Below are positions 27,006 to 36,554 of a stretch of 64,000 nt of DNA, one piece after another (position 1 is the stretch's first letter; every line of letters begins with the position of its first letter). Under the pieces are notes generated by a model that saw only the letters and a program-made list of their open reading frames with translations, had not been told where the DNA came from and searched no databases. The DNA is taken from the NCBI RefSeq assembly GCF_014646135.1, contig NZ_BMMW01000003.1, positions 407,025-471,024 on the forward strand. The letters run 5' to 3'. The DNA comes from Nocardia camponoti (lineage in GTDB: Bacteria; Actinomycetota; Actinomycetes; Mycobacteriales; Mycobacteriaceae). A program made the translations under genes and the position numbers.

Positions 27006-28682
27006 CTACCCGGCGACGCCACCGTCGCCGATCACGGGCCCAAGAAGGTCGTCGGCGTCCACGATCCGGTACGCGTAACCCTGTTCGGCGAGGAAGCGCT
27101 GACGGTGTGCTGCGTATTCGGCGTCGAGGGTGTCGCGCGCGACGACGGAGTAGAAATGCGCCTGACCACCGTCTTTCTTAGGCCGCAACAATCGACCGAG
27201 CCGCTGCGCTTCTTCCTGCCGCGAGCCGAACGTGCCTGAAACCTGAACGGCCACAGATGCTTCCGGTAGGTCGATCGAGAAGTTAGCGACCTTGCTCACA
27301 ACGAGCACCGGAATCTCGCCGCGACGGAACGCGTCGAAGAGTGCTTCGCGTTCCTTGTTGCGGGTTGCCCCGGTGATGACGGGCGCGTTGAGGTCGACGC
27401 CAAGTTCCTCAAGCTGGTCGAGGTAAGCGCCGATCACGAGCGTGGGCGCGCCCTTGTGCTTTTCCAAGATCGCTTCGACAACCGGGATTTTGGTGCGCGC
27501 GGTGGAGCAGAGTTTGTAGCGTTCCTCTGGCTCGGCGGTGGCATAGGCCATGCGCTCGGCGTCGGTGAGGGTGACCCGCACCTCGACACAGTCGGCGGGC
27601 GCGATCCAGCCCTGCGCCTCGATGTCTTTCCACGGTGCGTCGTAACGCTTTGGCCCGATCAGCGAGAACACGTCGCCTTCGCGGCCGTCTTCACGAACGA
27701 GCGTCGCGGTAAGCCCAAGACGACGGCGCGATTGCAGGTCGGCGGTCATCCGGAAAACGGGTGCGGGCAACAGATGCACCTCGTCGTAAATCACCAAACC
27801 CCAATCGCGACTGTCGAAGAGTTCGAGGTGTTTGTATTCGCCCTTCGATTTGCGCGTGATCACCTGATAGGTCGCGATGGTGACCGGCCGGATTTCCTTA
27901 CGCTCACCGGAGTACTCGCCGATCTCGTCTTCGGTGAGCGTGGTGCGTTCCAGCAGCTCACGACGCCACTGCCGCCCGGCGACGGTGTTGGTGACCAAGA
28001 TCAGCGTGGTTGCCTTTGCTTTGGCCATTGCCGCCGCGCCGACCATCGTTTTGCCCGCCCCACAAGGCAGCACGACAACGCCGGAACCGCCAGCCCAGAA
28101 CGAGTCGGTCGCCAATTCCTGATAGTCGCGCAGATGCCATTTGCCCGCGGTGTAGTCGAGCCCGATGTCGTGCGCTTCGCCATCGACGTAACCGGCGAGA
28201 TCTTCTGCGGGCCAACCGATTTTCAACAGCATTTGCTTGATGTGCCCGCGCTCAGACGGGTGGACGATCACCGTGTCCTCATCGATGCGCGCGCCGAGCA
28301 TGGGGGCGATCTTCTTGTGGCGCAACACTTCTTCGAGGACAGCGCGGTCCAAACTCACCAGCGAAAGCCCGTGCGCAGGGTGCTTAACCAGTTGGAGGCG
28401 ACCGTAGCGGCCCATTGTGTCGACAATGTCGACAAGCAACGGTTGCGGCACCGCGTAGCGGGAGAAGTTCACGAGCGCGTCGACAACCTGCTCGGCATCG
28501 TGACCCGCCGCGCGCGCGTTCCACAATGCAAGCGGGGTGATGCGGTAGGTGTGCACGTGCTCAGGCGCGCGTTCTAGCTCAGCGAAAGGCGCGATGGCTT
28601 GGCGCGCGTTGGCGGCAAGCTCGTGATCGACCTCAAGCAGCAGGGTCTTGTCGCTTTGCACGATCAGCGGGCCGTCTGTCAT
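27006..28682 (-). CDS. xpb: XPB/Ssl2-type DNA repair helicase
   Basis: A 558-residue superfamily 2 ATP-dependent 3'-5' DNA helicase. An N-terminal domain (about 1-180) precedes helicase domain 1 with GKWHLRDYQELA, Walker A LPCGAGKT, motif Ia TNTVAGRQW, the XPB RED-like GEYSGERKEIRPVTIATYQ and the DEVH box IYDEVHLLPA. Domain 2 has TATLVREDG, NFSIDLPEA and RLGRLLRPK (motif VI arginines). It is nearly identical in pattern to mycobacterial Ercc3 (Rv0861c). ATG at 28682 matches the homologous MTDGPLIVQSDKT start. Confidence 0.96.
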   Translation of the reverse strand: MTDGPLIVQSDKTLLLEVDHELAANARQAIAPFAELERAPEHVHTYRITPLALWNARAAGHDAEQVVDALVNFSRYAVPQPLLVDIVDTMGRYGRLQLVKHPAHGLSLVSLDRAVLEEVLRHKKIAPMLGARIDEDTVIVHPSERGHIKQMLLKIGWPAEDLAGYVDGEAHDIGLDYTAGKWHLRDYQELATDSFWAGGSGVVVLPCGAGKTMVGAAAMAKAKATTLILVTNTVAGRQWRRELLERTTLTEDEIGEYSGERKEIRPVTIATYQVITRKSKGEYKHLELFDSRDWGLVIYDEVHLLPAPVFRMTADLQSRRRLGLTATLVREDGREGDVFSLIGPKRYDAPWKDIEAQGWIAPADCVEVRVTLTDAERMAYATAEPEERYKLCSTARTKIPVVEAILEKHKGAPTLVIGAYLDQLEELGVDLNAPVITGATRNKEREALFDAFRRGEIPVLVVSKVANFSIDLPEASVAVQVSGTFGSRQEEAQRLGRLLRPKKDGGQAHFYSVVARDTLDAEYAAHRQRFLAEQGYAYRIVDADDLLGPVIGDGGVAG

Positions 28683-28795
28683 CTTGTCGATTCTACGGAG
28701 ACCCACCGACAAGTTCCGCCGAGCGCGGTCCGCACGCGACCACTACCTGCGAACTGGACCGCGACAGACACCGTTCGCCCCGCGAAACTGTTCGC

Positions 28796-29434
28796 ATGGT
28801 GACAGCGGTTCTTGGCGTCGCGGCGGCAGCGCTTGGCATGGTCCTTACGCCTGGGCCCAACATGATGTATCTCGTTTCGCGGACCGTCGCGCAAGGTCGT
28901 CGGGCTGGACTGTTGTCGCTTGCTGGCGTCGCTGCCGGTTTCGCGGTGTACCTCGCTGCCGCGACCGCGGGCATCGCCGCGGTGTTCGCGGTTGTTCCCG
29001 GGCTGTATTTCACGATTAAGCTGGCTGGCGCTGCCTACCTGTTGTATCTCGCTTGGCGCACCCTTCGCCCTGGCGGGCTCTCGCTGTTCACACCAACGGA
29101 GCTGCCCATCGACCGGCCAGCACGACTGTTCACGATGGGCATGGTCACCAATCTGCTCAACCCCAAAATCGCGATCATGTACATGGCGTTGATCCCGCAG
29201 TTCATCGACCCGGCGCGCGGTCGACTGTGGCTGCAAAGCTTGGGTTTGGGTGCGGTGCAGATCAGCGTCGCGCTCACGGTGAACGGACTGATCGTGCTCA
29301 GCGCCGCCGGCCTCGCACGGTTCTTCACCAGCCGCCCGACCTGGTTGCGGGCGCAACGATACGTCGTTGGCACCGCGCTGGGTTCGATCGCGGTGCTTGT
29401 CGCGACCGACCGCGCGCGTCCGATGCCCGCGTAG
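28796..29434 (+). CDS. LysE/RhtB-family amino-acid exporter
   Basis: A 212-residue inner-membrane protein with about six transmembrane segments. The family signature LGMVLTPGPNMMYLVSR lies near the N-terminus and TNLLNPKIAIMYMALIPQF in the middle. LysE-family proteins export amino acids or related small molecules; the substrate here is unknown. Divergent from xpb. A TRIC-channel gene follows after 64 bases. Confidence 0.9.
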   Translation: MVTAVLGVAAAALGMVLTPGPNMMYLVSRTVAQGRRAGLLSLAGVAAGFAVYLAAATAGIAAVFAVVPGLYFTIKLAGAAYLLYLAWRTLRPGGLSLFTPTELPIDRPARLFTMGMVTNLLNPKIAIMYMALIPQFIDPARGRLWLQSLGLGAVQISVALTVNGLIVLSAAGLARFFTSRPTWLRAQRYVVGTALGSIAVLVATDRARPMPA

Positions 29435-29498
29435 TCGCCCGACGCGCCAGCTGGCACTCCCGCGCGACTCATGCTCGCCCGCGTGTCACCCTGTACCG

Positions 29499-30161
29499 GT
29501 GAGCAGCATTCTCGCTACCGAATTGGAATCCGCAGTCTCGGCGGTGCACAGTTTGGGCGAAATGGCCGGGGTGATCTCCTTCGCCGCATCCGGCGCGTTG
29601 ATGGCGGTCCGTAAGCGACTCGACCTATTCGGGATGGTCGTGCTCGCGTGCGCGACCGCGCTCGGCGGCGGCATCATCCGCGACCTACTTATCGGCCGCA
29701 CACCCCCAGCCGCGTTCACCGACCTCACGTTCCTGATCGCGTCGATCATCACCGGCGGCGTACTTTTCGTGATCGCGCCGTCGCGGCAAACTACCCGCAA
29801 AGCACTGGAATATGCCGACGCGCTCGGTCTTGGCTTGTTCTGCGTGACCGGCACGGTAATCGCGTACTCGTCGGGCCTTGGCGCGCCAACGTCGGCGTTG
29901 CTCGGGATGACAACCGCGATCGGCGGCGGCGTGATCCGCGACGTGCTGTGCGGCGAGGTCCCCGAAGTGCTGCAACCCGACAGCGACCTCTACGCGATCC
30001 CGGCCCTGTTCGGTGCCGCGATCACCGCGACCCTGCTGCACTTCGACCTCTACCAGTCATGGACCGGACTGCTCGCCGCGGCCGGCGCGGTTGGATTCCG
30101 ACTGTTGGCGCACCACTATCACTGGCACGCCCCGGTGGCCCGCCACATCACCAACTTCTAG
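29499..30161 (+). CDS. TRIC-type cation channel family protein (UPF0126)
   Basis: A 220-residue protein with seven predicted membrane segments in two pseudo-repeats. Each repeat carries the family glycine motif: ATALGGGIIRDLLIGRTPP and MTTAIGGGVIRDVLCGEVP. Family members form trimeric cation channels. GTG at 29499 is chosen because the first membrane segment begins 20 residues later; upstream in-frame sequence overlaps lysE and is not conserved. It ends tail-to-tail with dapC, with overlapping stop codons. Confidence 0.9.
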   Translation: MSSILATELESAVSAVHSLGEMAGVISFAASGALMAVRKRLDLFGMVVLACATALGGGIIRDLLIGRTPPAAFTDLTFLIASIITGGVLFVIAPSRQTTRKALEYADALGLGLFCVTGTVIAYSSGLGAPTSALLGMTTAIGGGVIRDVLCGEVPEVLQPDSDLYAIPALFGAAITATLLHFDLYQSWTGLLAAAGAVGFRLLAHHYHWHAPVARHITNF

Positions 30162-31324
30162 CCGAGGCGCAGCCGTCGAACCCCTTCGTCGATCGTCTCG
30201 TCGCGCTTACTAAAGGTGAAGCGCACCAGGTGTTTCCACTCTTCGGGATGGTCGGTGAACACGCTGACCGGCACAGCCGCGACGCCAAGTCGCGCGGGGA
30301 GTTCGCGGCAGAAGGCGAGGGCGTCGTCGGCACCGAGCGGCCGAATGTCGGCACAGACGAAATAGCCACCGGCCGTTGATGACACCTTGAAACCCGTGTC
30401 GGTCAACGCATTTGCTAGCCGAATTCGCTTGTCGGCGAAGCTGTCTCGCAACGAGCGAACCCACTCCCCCTCATGTTCTAACGCGTGCGCGACCGCTGGC
30501 TGGAACGGACCGCCACCGACGAAAGTGAGGAACTGCTTAGCCGCGAGGACCCCGTTGAGCAGCGGTGCTGGCGCTAACACCCAGCCGACTTTCCAGCCCG
30601 TCACATTAAAGGTCTTCGCTGCCGACGAAACAACGACAGTGCGCTCACGCATTCCCGGCAACGTCGACAGACTCACGTGCGTATTTCCGTCGTAAACCAA
30701 ATGCTCATATACCTCGTCAGCAAGCACGATGAGATCGTGTTCGATCGCCAATTCGGCGATGACCGCCAATTCCTCGCTACCAAGCACGGCACCGGTGGGA
30801 TTATGCGGCGAATTGATGATGAGCATGCGAGTTTGAGGGGTGATCGCAGCCCGAAGGCTGTCAAGGTCGAGGGCGAAACCGTTGCCGTCGGGCACAATTC
30901 GCGCGGTGCGTCGAGTGGCGCCAGCGAGTGCGATCGCGGCCGGGTATGAGTCGTAATAGGGCTCGATGACAACCACTTCGTCGCCCGGTTCGACCAAACC
31001 GAGCACAGCGGCACTGATCGCCTCGGTAGCCCCAACTGTCACAAGCACTTCGGAATCTGGGTCGTATGCGGTGCCGTACCGACGCTGCCGGTCAGCGGCA
31101 ACCGCCTGACGCAAACGCGGAATTCCGCGACCGGGCGGGTATTGGTTGAAGCCGTCGGCGATGGCTTCGCGCGCCACGTCGAGCATGCCGCGCGGTCCAT
31201 CGAAATCAGGAAATCCCTGGCCAAGATTCACCGCGTCGTGCGCGACGGCGAGTTCGGTCATTTCCGCGAAAATTGTCGCGCCAAACGGCCTGAGCCGGGC
31301 GACGGTTTCGATTTGCGACGACAT
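30158..31324 (-). CDS. dapC: N-succinyldiaminopimelate aminotransferase DapC-type
   Basis: A 388-residue class I aminotransferase of the lysine/diaminopimelate pathway. Motifs: NLGQGFPDFDGP, NQYPPGRGIPRLRQAV, VTVGATEAISAA, IINSPHNPTGAV, DEVYEHLVYDG and the PLP-lysine in SSAAKTFNVTGWKVGW, with the C-terminal RFTFSKRDET. Order next to xpb matches Rv0858c. The ATG at 31324 (MSSQIETVARLRPFG) is preferred to one six codons upstream. A small dyad GCTAT-GCG-ATAGC (31357-31369) lies in its promoter region. Confidence 0.9.
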   Translation of the reverse strand: MSSQIETVARLRPFGATIFAEMTELAVAHDAVNLGQGFPDFDGPRGMLDVAREAIADGFNQYPPGRGIPRLRQAVAADRQRRYGTAYDPDSEVLVTVGATEAISAAVLGLVEPGDEVVVIEPYYDSYPAAIALAGATRRTARIVPDGNGFALDLDSLRAAITPQTRMLIINSPHNPTGAVLGSEELAVIAELAIEHDLIVLADEVYEHLVYDGNTHVSLSTLPGMRERTVVVSSAAKTFNVTGWKVGWVLAPAPLLNGVLAAKQFLTFVGGGPFQPAVAHALEHEGEWVRSLRDSFADKRIRLANALTDTGFKVSSTAGGYFVCADIRPLGADDALAFCRELPARLGVAAVPVSVFTDHPEEWKHLVRFTFSKRDETIDEGVRRLRLG

Positions 31325-31497
31325 ATTCGCAGCGTAGTCCACTCATCAGCGACGTTGCTATGCGATAGCGAACGCGCATGTTTCACAAACAATTTCGGGT
31401 ATCTACCTGGGCTATTGTGTGGTTCCTCAGAGTCGGCTAGCCTCGCCGTGTTCTACCTCACACACGATTTGTTCGTGGTATATCGAAAGGGGCTCAC

Positions 31498-31734
31498 ATG
31501 GCCTCACCTTTGTTCGACTTCATTTCCCAGCCCGGCGCTGCCGAAGTTGCCGGTTCGGCACTGCGGCACGTGGCATCGACGCTGCACGCGACCCCGATTT
31601 ACGAGTGGTTCAGCGGCTCGGCAACCCCCGATATGAACTGGGGTTCGTCGACTGGCAACAACAACTGGGGCTCGTCGACCGGCGACTTCAACCTCGGCTC
31701 CACTCAGACCGGTTCGTCGTCCGCGTCGTTCTGA
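31498..31734 (+). CDS. 78-residue peptide with NWGSSTG repeats
   Basis: A short protein with a strong AAAGGGG ribosome-binding sequence 7 bases before ATG. Residues 1-40 are mildly hydrophobic (FDFISQPGAAEVAGSALRHV, TLHATPIYEWFSG). The last 35 are a low-complexity repeat: NWGSSTGNN, NWGSSTGDF, NLGSTQTGSS. The repeat resembles the Asn-Gly pentapeptides of mycobacterial PPE-MPTR proteins, but no PPE domain is present. No cleavable signal is obvious. The 155-base upstream gap contains a plausible promoter (TTGTGT, 17 bases, TAGCCT). A hairpin follows the stop. I know of no described family. Confidence 0.65.
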   Translation: MASPLFDFISQPGAAEVAGSALRHVASTLHATPIYEWFSGSATPDMNWGSSTGNNNWGSSTGDFNLGSTQTGSSSASF

Positions 31735-31747
31735 CCTGGTTCTCGCC

Positions 31748-31780
31748 AGTGCGGGCCGGTGCGCCAGACCGGTCCGCACT
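31748..31780. terminator. Hairpin between the small peptide gene and the dehydrogenase
   Basis: Arms 31748-31760 and 31768-31780 pair over 13 bases with one mismatch around a 7-base loop, 14 bases after the peptide stop. It can terminate both convergent units. Confidence 0.65.
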
Positions 31781-31800
31781 AACGAAGCTGTGCGTGAAAG

Positions 31801-32817
31801 CTAAGGCTGCAAAAGCACTTTGATCGCGCGCCGCTGATCCATCGCCGCGTACGCCTCGGCGACCTGATCGAGCGGCAGCGTCATGTCGAATACCTTGCCC
31901 GGATTAATGCGACCTTCCAGCACTCGCGTAATGAGGTCAGGGAGAAAGCGCCTAACCGGAGCTGGGCCGCCGCGCACGCCAATGAGCGCGCGGAACAGTT
32001 GCTCGCCATTGAGTTCAACACCATGTGGCACTCCGACATAACCAAGCGAACCGCCCGCGCGCGTGCAGCGCACCGCCTGTTTCATGGATTCAGCGGTGCC
32101 AACACATTCGAGCACCGAATCCGCGCCAATGCCCTTGGTGAGTTCGCGTACGGCCTCCACCCCATCATCGCCGCGTTCGCTGACAATGTCGGTCGCCCCG
32201 AATTCGAGTGCCAGTTTTTGCCGGGCCTCGTGCCTGCTCATCGCGATAATGCGGGACGCGCCCAATTCCCGTGCGGCGAGCACACCACAAAGCCCGACCG
32301 CACCGTCGCCAACAACAACGGCGGTCCCACCGCGCACCACCTGCGCTGCGACGGCCGCGTACCAGCCGGTGCCCATGACGTCGGAAAGCGTGAGCAGGCT
32401 GGGGATAAGTCCAGGACTTGGCTGATCGGGAGTGGGGACGAGCGTGCCGTCGGCAAGCGGAATACGAATCGACGTCGCCTGACAGGTGCTCATGAAATTG
32501 CCGTGAATACACCGCGATTGCGCACCATTGCGACAATTAGGGCAGGTGTTGTCGGAGGTGGCGAAGGACCCAATCACGAACTGCCCCGGTTGAATTCCGG
32601 TGACGTCGGCCCCGATTTCCTCAACGACGCCCACGTATTCATGGCCCATTGGATGCGGTTCGGTGAACGGGGTGATGCCCCGATAACTCCACAAATCCGA
32701 GCCACAGACGCAAGTTGCGACGGTGCGAATAATGGCGTCTGTCGGTTCGAGAATCACCGGGTCGGGCAATTCTTGGAACCGGATATCAAAGGGGGCATAG
32801 AGCATGGTGCCGCGCAT
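31801..32817 (-). CDS. Zinc-dependent alcohol dehydrogenase-like oxidoreductase
   Basis: A 338-residue medium-chain dehydrogenase. The catalytic zinc site is supplied by CGSD and GHEYVG; the structural zinc cysteines are in CPNCRNGAQSRC, with one Cys fewer in spacing than the four-Cys canonical lobe (C-x2-C-x7-C). The Rossmann motif is VVGDGAVGLCG. NAD(P)H-dependent oxidation or reduction of an alcohol or aldehyde is expected; the substrate is unknown. ATG at 32817 has the near-ideal AGGAGGATCC just upstream. It stands as a single gene with its own promoter. Confidence 0.87.
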   Translation of the reverse strand: MRGTMLYAPFDIRFQELPDPVILEPTDAIIRTVATCVCGSDLWSYRGITPFTEPHPMGHEYVGVVEEIGADVTGIQPGQFVIGSFATSDNTCPNCRNGAQSRCIHGNFMSTCQATSIRIPLADGTLVPTPDQPSPGLIPSLLTLSDVMGTGWYAAVAAQVVRGGTAVVVGDGAVGLCGVLAARELGASRIIAMSRHEARQKLALEFGATDIVSERGDDGVEAVRELTKGIGADSVLECVGTAESMKQAVRCTRAGGSLGYVGVPHGVELNGEQLFRALIGVRGGPAPVRRFLPDLITRVLEGRINPGKVFDMTLPLDQVAEAYAAMDQRRAIKVLLQP

Positions 32818-32895
32818 GGATCCTCCTGAAGAAGGGTGGGGCGATGCTTGGTATCCATGTAACTCCGCGCCCGGACCGATCGCCAGCCCCCGCGC

Positions 32896-35456
32896 TTAGC
32901 GTTGCGCGTTGCGGTGGGTGCCGCGATGGGCGGCGACCGTTGTCGGATCTTCGGGCCACGCGTGTTTGGGGTAGCGTCCGCGCAGGTCAGCCCGCACTTG
33001 CGACCAACCGGTCTGCCAGAACGACGCCAAGTCGGCGGTTACCGCGACGGGCCGCTGCGCGGGTGAAAGCAGGTGCAGCAGGAGGCCAACGCCCGCGAGC
33101 GTAGGGGTTTGGTTCCAGCCGAAAATCTCTTGGACTTTCACCGCGAGAACGGGCTGGTCGGGGTTGGTGTAATCCACTTTGACGCGGCTTCCCGATGGGA
33201 CTTCGACGCGCTCGGGAGCCAACTCGTCCATCCTGGCTGCTTCCGGCCAGGGCAGGAGTCGGCGGAGCGCGGTTTCGGTGTCGACGCGAGCGAGGTCAGC
33301 GCGACGGCGGGCTGTTGAGAGTTCCGGGCCTAGCCAGCGGTCCAGTTCTTCGATGACTGTCGCGTCGTCGACTGCGGGCCACGGCGCGCCGATGGCTTGG
33401 TTGAGGAAGGCGAGGCGTTGGCGCAGGTTGGTCGCCTCCGGTGACCAGGTGAGCAGACCGAGGCTGGTTTCGACGAGCCCGCGCCTGAGTGCGTTCGCGA
33501 GCTGCTGCGAATCCGGTTGGGCCAGTTTGTGTTCCGCCAGCGTGATCGCCCGACGCGTTCGACTCGACGTGCGACGACGTCGTTGTCGACCCAGTCAACC
33601 TGCTCTTCGACGGTGACGAGTTCAGCGGCAGCTTCGCGCGCGAGCTGTTCATCCGCGGTGGCGGCCAAGCGGATTCGCCCTTCGGCGCGGCCAGGTTCGC
33701 GGTCGGCGACGGCGACCGCAAGCCATTCGGAGTCGGTTAGCGAACCCGGCGGGAGGGTCACTGCGGTGCCGCCTGCCATCAGGTAGGAGTTTGAGCCGGG
33801 CGCGCGGCGGCGGGCGATGCGTTCGGGGTAGGCGAGGGCGACGATCATCGCGAGATCGGGTTGCGCTGGTGTTTCCGTGCGGTGCGCTGGCGACTTACGG
33901 TCGGCGTTGCCTACTAGTCGCGCTAGTCGGTCGACTTCCTTCGTCCAACGTGCTGGGCGTTGGGCGCGGAGAGTGCGCACCGCGTCAACTACATCGGTTG
34001 ATTGCGTCACTGAGTCGTCGTCGAGAAGCGCGACCACCTCCGCCGTCGTTCGCGCGCCGAGCAGCGGGGTGCCGTCTAGGAGCGCGCGAGCTAGTCGCGG
34101 GTGCAAACCCAGGTCAGCCATGCGACGGCCACGCTCGCCGACATTGCCCGTGCGGTCGAGCGCACCCAATGCGCGCAACACTGAGCGCCCCGCTTCCATC
34201 GCGCCTTCCGGCGGCGCATCGAGCCAGGTCAGCGCGCTGCCGTCGGGAGTGCCCCAGCAGGCGAGTTCGAGCGCGAGACGGGTGAGGTCGGCCGCGCGGA
34301 TCTCGGGCTCCGGGTACGCGGGCAGCGTTTGGTGCTCGTTTTCGGGCCAGCAGCGCCACGCTTTGCCCGGTGCTTCGCGACCCGCGCGGCCAGCGCGCTG
34401 ATCGGCGACGGCCCGCGAAACCCGAACGGTCGCGAGGCCAGCGAGGCCGCGTCGGTGGTCGACGCGCGGAACGCGCGAGAGCCCCGCATCCACAACGGCC
34501 CGCACACCGGGCACCGTGAGACTTGATTCGGCGATGGAGGTCGCGAGGACGACACGCCGCTTTCGCTCGGTCCTATAGGCGAGTCGCTCACTTGAGCCAT
34601 CAGCTGAATCATCCGCGCCGTCTTCGGCAGAACCTTGCTTGGACGATTCCGCAGCACCGCGACGCGGTCGCAGAACTCGGTCCTGTTCAGTGCTAGTCAA
34701 TCTGCCGTGCAGCACAACCACCTCTACAGGAAGGTCGTCCAATAGTGCTGCGGTGCGGCGTATTTCAGCGACGCCGGGCAGGAAAACCAGCACGTCCCCG
34801 TCGGACTCGGCGAGCGCTGTCCCGATCGCCCGGGCGACGTGCTGTTCCGTTCGTTCCCGTTGTCGCGCAGGCACATACGCGAGGTCAACCGGAAAGCTCC
34901 GCTGATCCACTTCAATAATCGGCGCGGGGTCGCCAAGCACGCCCGCGACCCGATCGGCCGCAACCGTCGCCGATGTGGCGAGCAGGCGAAGGTCTGGACG
35001 CAACCCGTCGCGCGCGTCGAGCAGCAACGCGAAGAGCAGGTCGGCGTCGAGGTGTCGCTCGTGTATTTCGTCGAGTACAACCACATCAACCCCGGCCAAC
35101 TCAGGATCGTTTTGCAGGCGGCGAACCAACAAACCCGAGGTCACCACCTCGATCCGCGTCCCCGCGCTGACCTTGCGTTCCCCACGAACCGAGTACCCAA
35201 CGGTCTCGCCGACGCGCTCGCCGAGCAGCGCGGCCATCCGCGTCGCGGCAGCGCGGGCGGCGATTCGGCGCGGTTCGGCGACGATCACCCGCCCGCTAAC
35301 GCGATCGGCTAGCGCGAGCGGGACCAGCGTCGTCTTGCCAGTCCCCGGCGGTGCGACGAGGACGGCCCCACCCTGCGCGGCAAGCTCGTCGCCGATCCGC
35401 GTGAGCGCGGACCGAACGGGCAGGTCAGGCAGGGCGGCGAGATCGAGCTGGGGCAC
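32896..35456 (-). pseudogene. hrpB: HrpB ATP-dependent helicase interrupted by a one-base frameshift
   Basis: A DEAH-type RNA helicase normally about 820-850 residues long. From GTG 35456 the reading frame gives Walker A APPGTGKTTLV, DEIHERHLDADL, TNIAES-like ATSIAESSLTVPGV and QRAGRAGREAPGK, and reaches VDNDVVARRVERVG near 33552. There it leaves the HrpB sequence. The correct continuation (ITLAEHKLAQPDS..., LLTWSPEATNLRQRL, LDELAPERV-like MDELAPERVEVPSGSRVKVDY, HLLSPAQRPVAVTADLASFW, RGRYPKHAWPEDP) is fully open in another frame from 33546 to 32896. One G is missing in the GGG at 33549-33551. Either a recent pseudogenising mutation or an assembly error. It lies 12 bases after aroG on the same strand. 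Confidence 0.88.
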
Positions 35457-35468
35457 CGGTTGAGTGTG

Positions 35469-36554
35469 TCAGCCCCGTGCCTCGACCGCCGCGGCCAGTC
35501 GGTCAAGCTGCGCGGCCGTGGTTGCCCAGTCGATGCACGCATCCGTAATCGACTGTCCGTAAACGAGATCCGCCGACTTGCCGAGCGTCAGATCCTGTCG
35601 ACCAGCGACAAGGAACGACTCAAGCATCAGACCGACGACCCCACGGTCACCGGCGGCGATGCGGTCAGCGATGTCGTCGACAACATTGACCTGACGGTTG
35701 TGGTCTTTGTTGCTGTTGCCGTGACTCGCGTCGATCACGATGCGCTGCGCAAGCGACGACTTTTCCAACCGCAGCATCGCCTCGGCGACCGAAGCCGCGT
35801 CGTAGTTCGGGCCGTTGCTGCCGCCGCGCAAGATCACGTGGCAATCGGGGTTGCCCGCGGTGCGGATCAGTGCCGAACGCCCGTCAAGGTCTGTGCCGGG
35901 GAACACGTGGCTCGCTGCCGCCGCGCGCACACCGTCGACCGCGACCTGCACGTCACCGTCGGTACCGTTCTTAATACCGACCGGCATCGACAGCGCCGAC
36001 GACAGCTGCCGGTGCACCTGACTGGCGGCGGTGCGGGCACCGATCGCGCCGTAGGAGACCAGGTCAGCGATGTATTGCGGGGTAATCGGGTCAAGGAATT
36101 CGCACGCGACGGGCAACCCGAGTTCGGTGATGTCGGCAAGTACCTTGCGACCAAGCACGAGACCGGTGTTGACGTCGAACGAACCGTCGAGGTGCGGATC
36201 GTTGATCAGACCCTTCCACCCCAGCGTGGTGCGCGGCTTTTCGAAGTAAACCCGCATCACGACGTGCAAACGGTCACTGAGTTCAGCAGCTTTGACAGCG
36301 AGACGCCGCGCGTAGTCGAGCGCGGCTTCGGGATCGTGCACCGAACACGGGCCGACGATCACCATGAGGCGGTTGTCGTCGCCGTTGAGCACATCGACAG
36401 TAGCCTTGCGACCTGCGCGAACAGTGTCGGCGAGCGCGTCGGTGATGGGGTGAACGCCACGAACTTCAGCGGGCGAAAGCAACGGGCTCACGCTTAGCGT
36501 GCGCTGGTCGTCGAGATCAGAATGCCGCGCATCAAGATCGGCTGCGGTGGTCAT
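35469..36554 (-). CDS. aroG: 3-deoxy-7-phosphoheptulonate synthase, type I
   Basis: A 361-residue DAHP synthase joining phosphoenolpyruvate and erythrose 4-phosphate, the first step of the shikimate pathway. It is the type I (E. coli AroFGH-like) enzyme, not the type II form of M. tuberculosis: VIVGPCSVHDPEAAL, MRVYFEKPRTTLGWKGLINDP, GIKNGTDG, HVILRGG, IDASHGNSNKDH and VGLMLESFL. Metal and PEP ligands (Cys in GPCS, His in SHGN, Glu in ESFL) are present. ATG at 36554 follows AAAAGGACCCC. Expression is probably attenuated through the aromatic leader peptide at 36637-36705. Confidence 0.94.
   Translation of the reverse strand: MTTAADLDARHSDLDDQRTLSVSPLLSPAEVRGVHPITDALADTVRAGRKATVDVLNGDDNRLMVIVGPCSVHDPEAALDYARRLAVKAAELSDRLHVVMRVYFEKPRTTLGWKGLINDPHLDGSFDVNTGLVLGRKVLADITELGLPVACEFLDPITPQYIADLVSYGAIGARTAASQVHRQLSSALSMPVGIKNGTDGDVQVAVDGVRAAAASHVFPGTDLDGRSALIRTAGNPDCHVILRGGSNGPNYDAASVAEAMLRLEKSSLAQRIVIDASHGNSNKDHNRQVNVVDDIADRIAAGDRGVVGLMLESFLVAGRQDLTLGKSADLVYGQSITDACIDWATTAAQLDRLAAAVEARG

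Noticed and set aside
27456..28577. 373-residue plus-strand open frame inside xpb
   Set aside because: Shadow of the helicase gene; the minus strand has complete helicase motifs.
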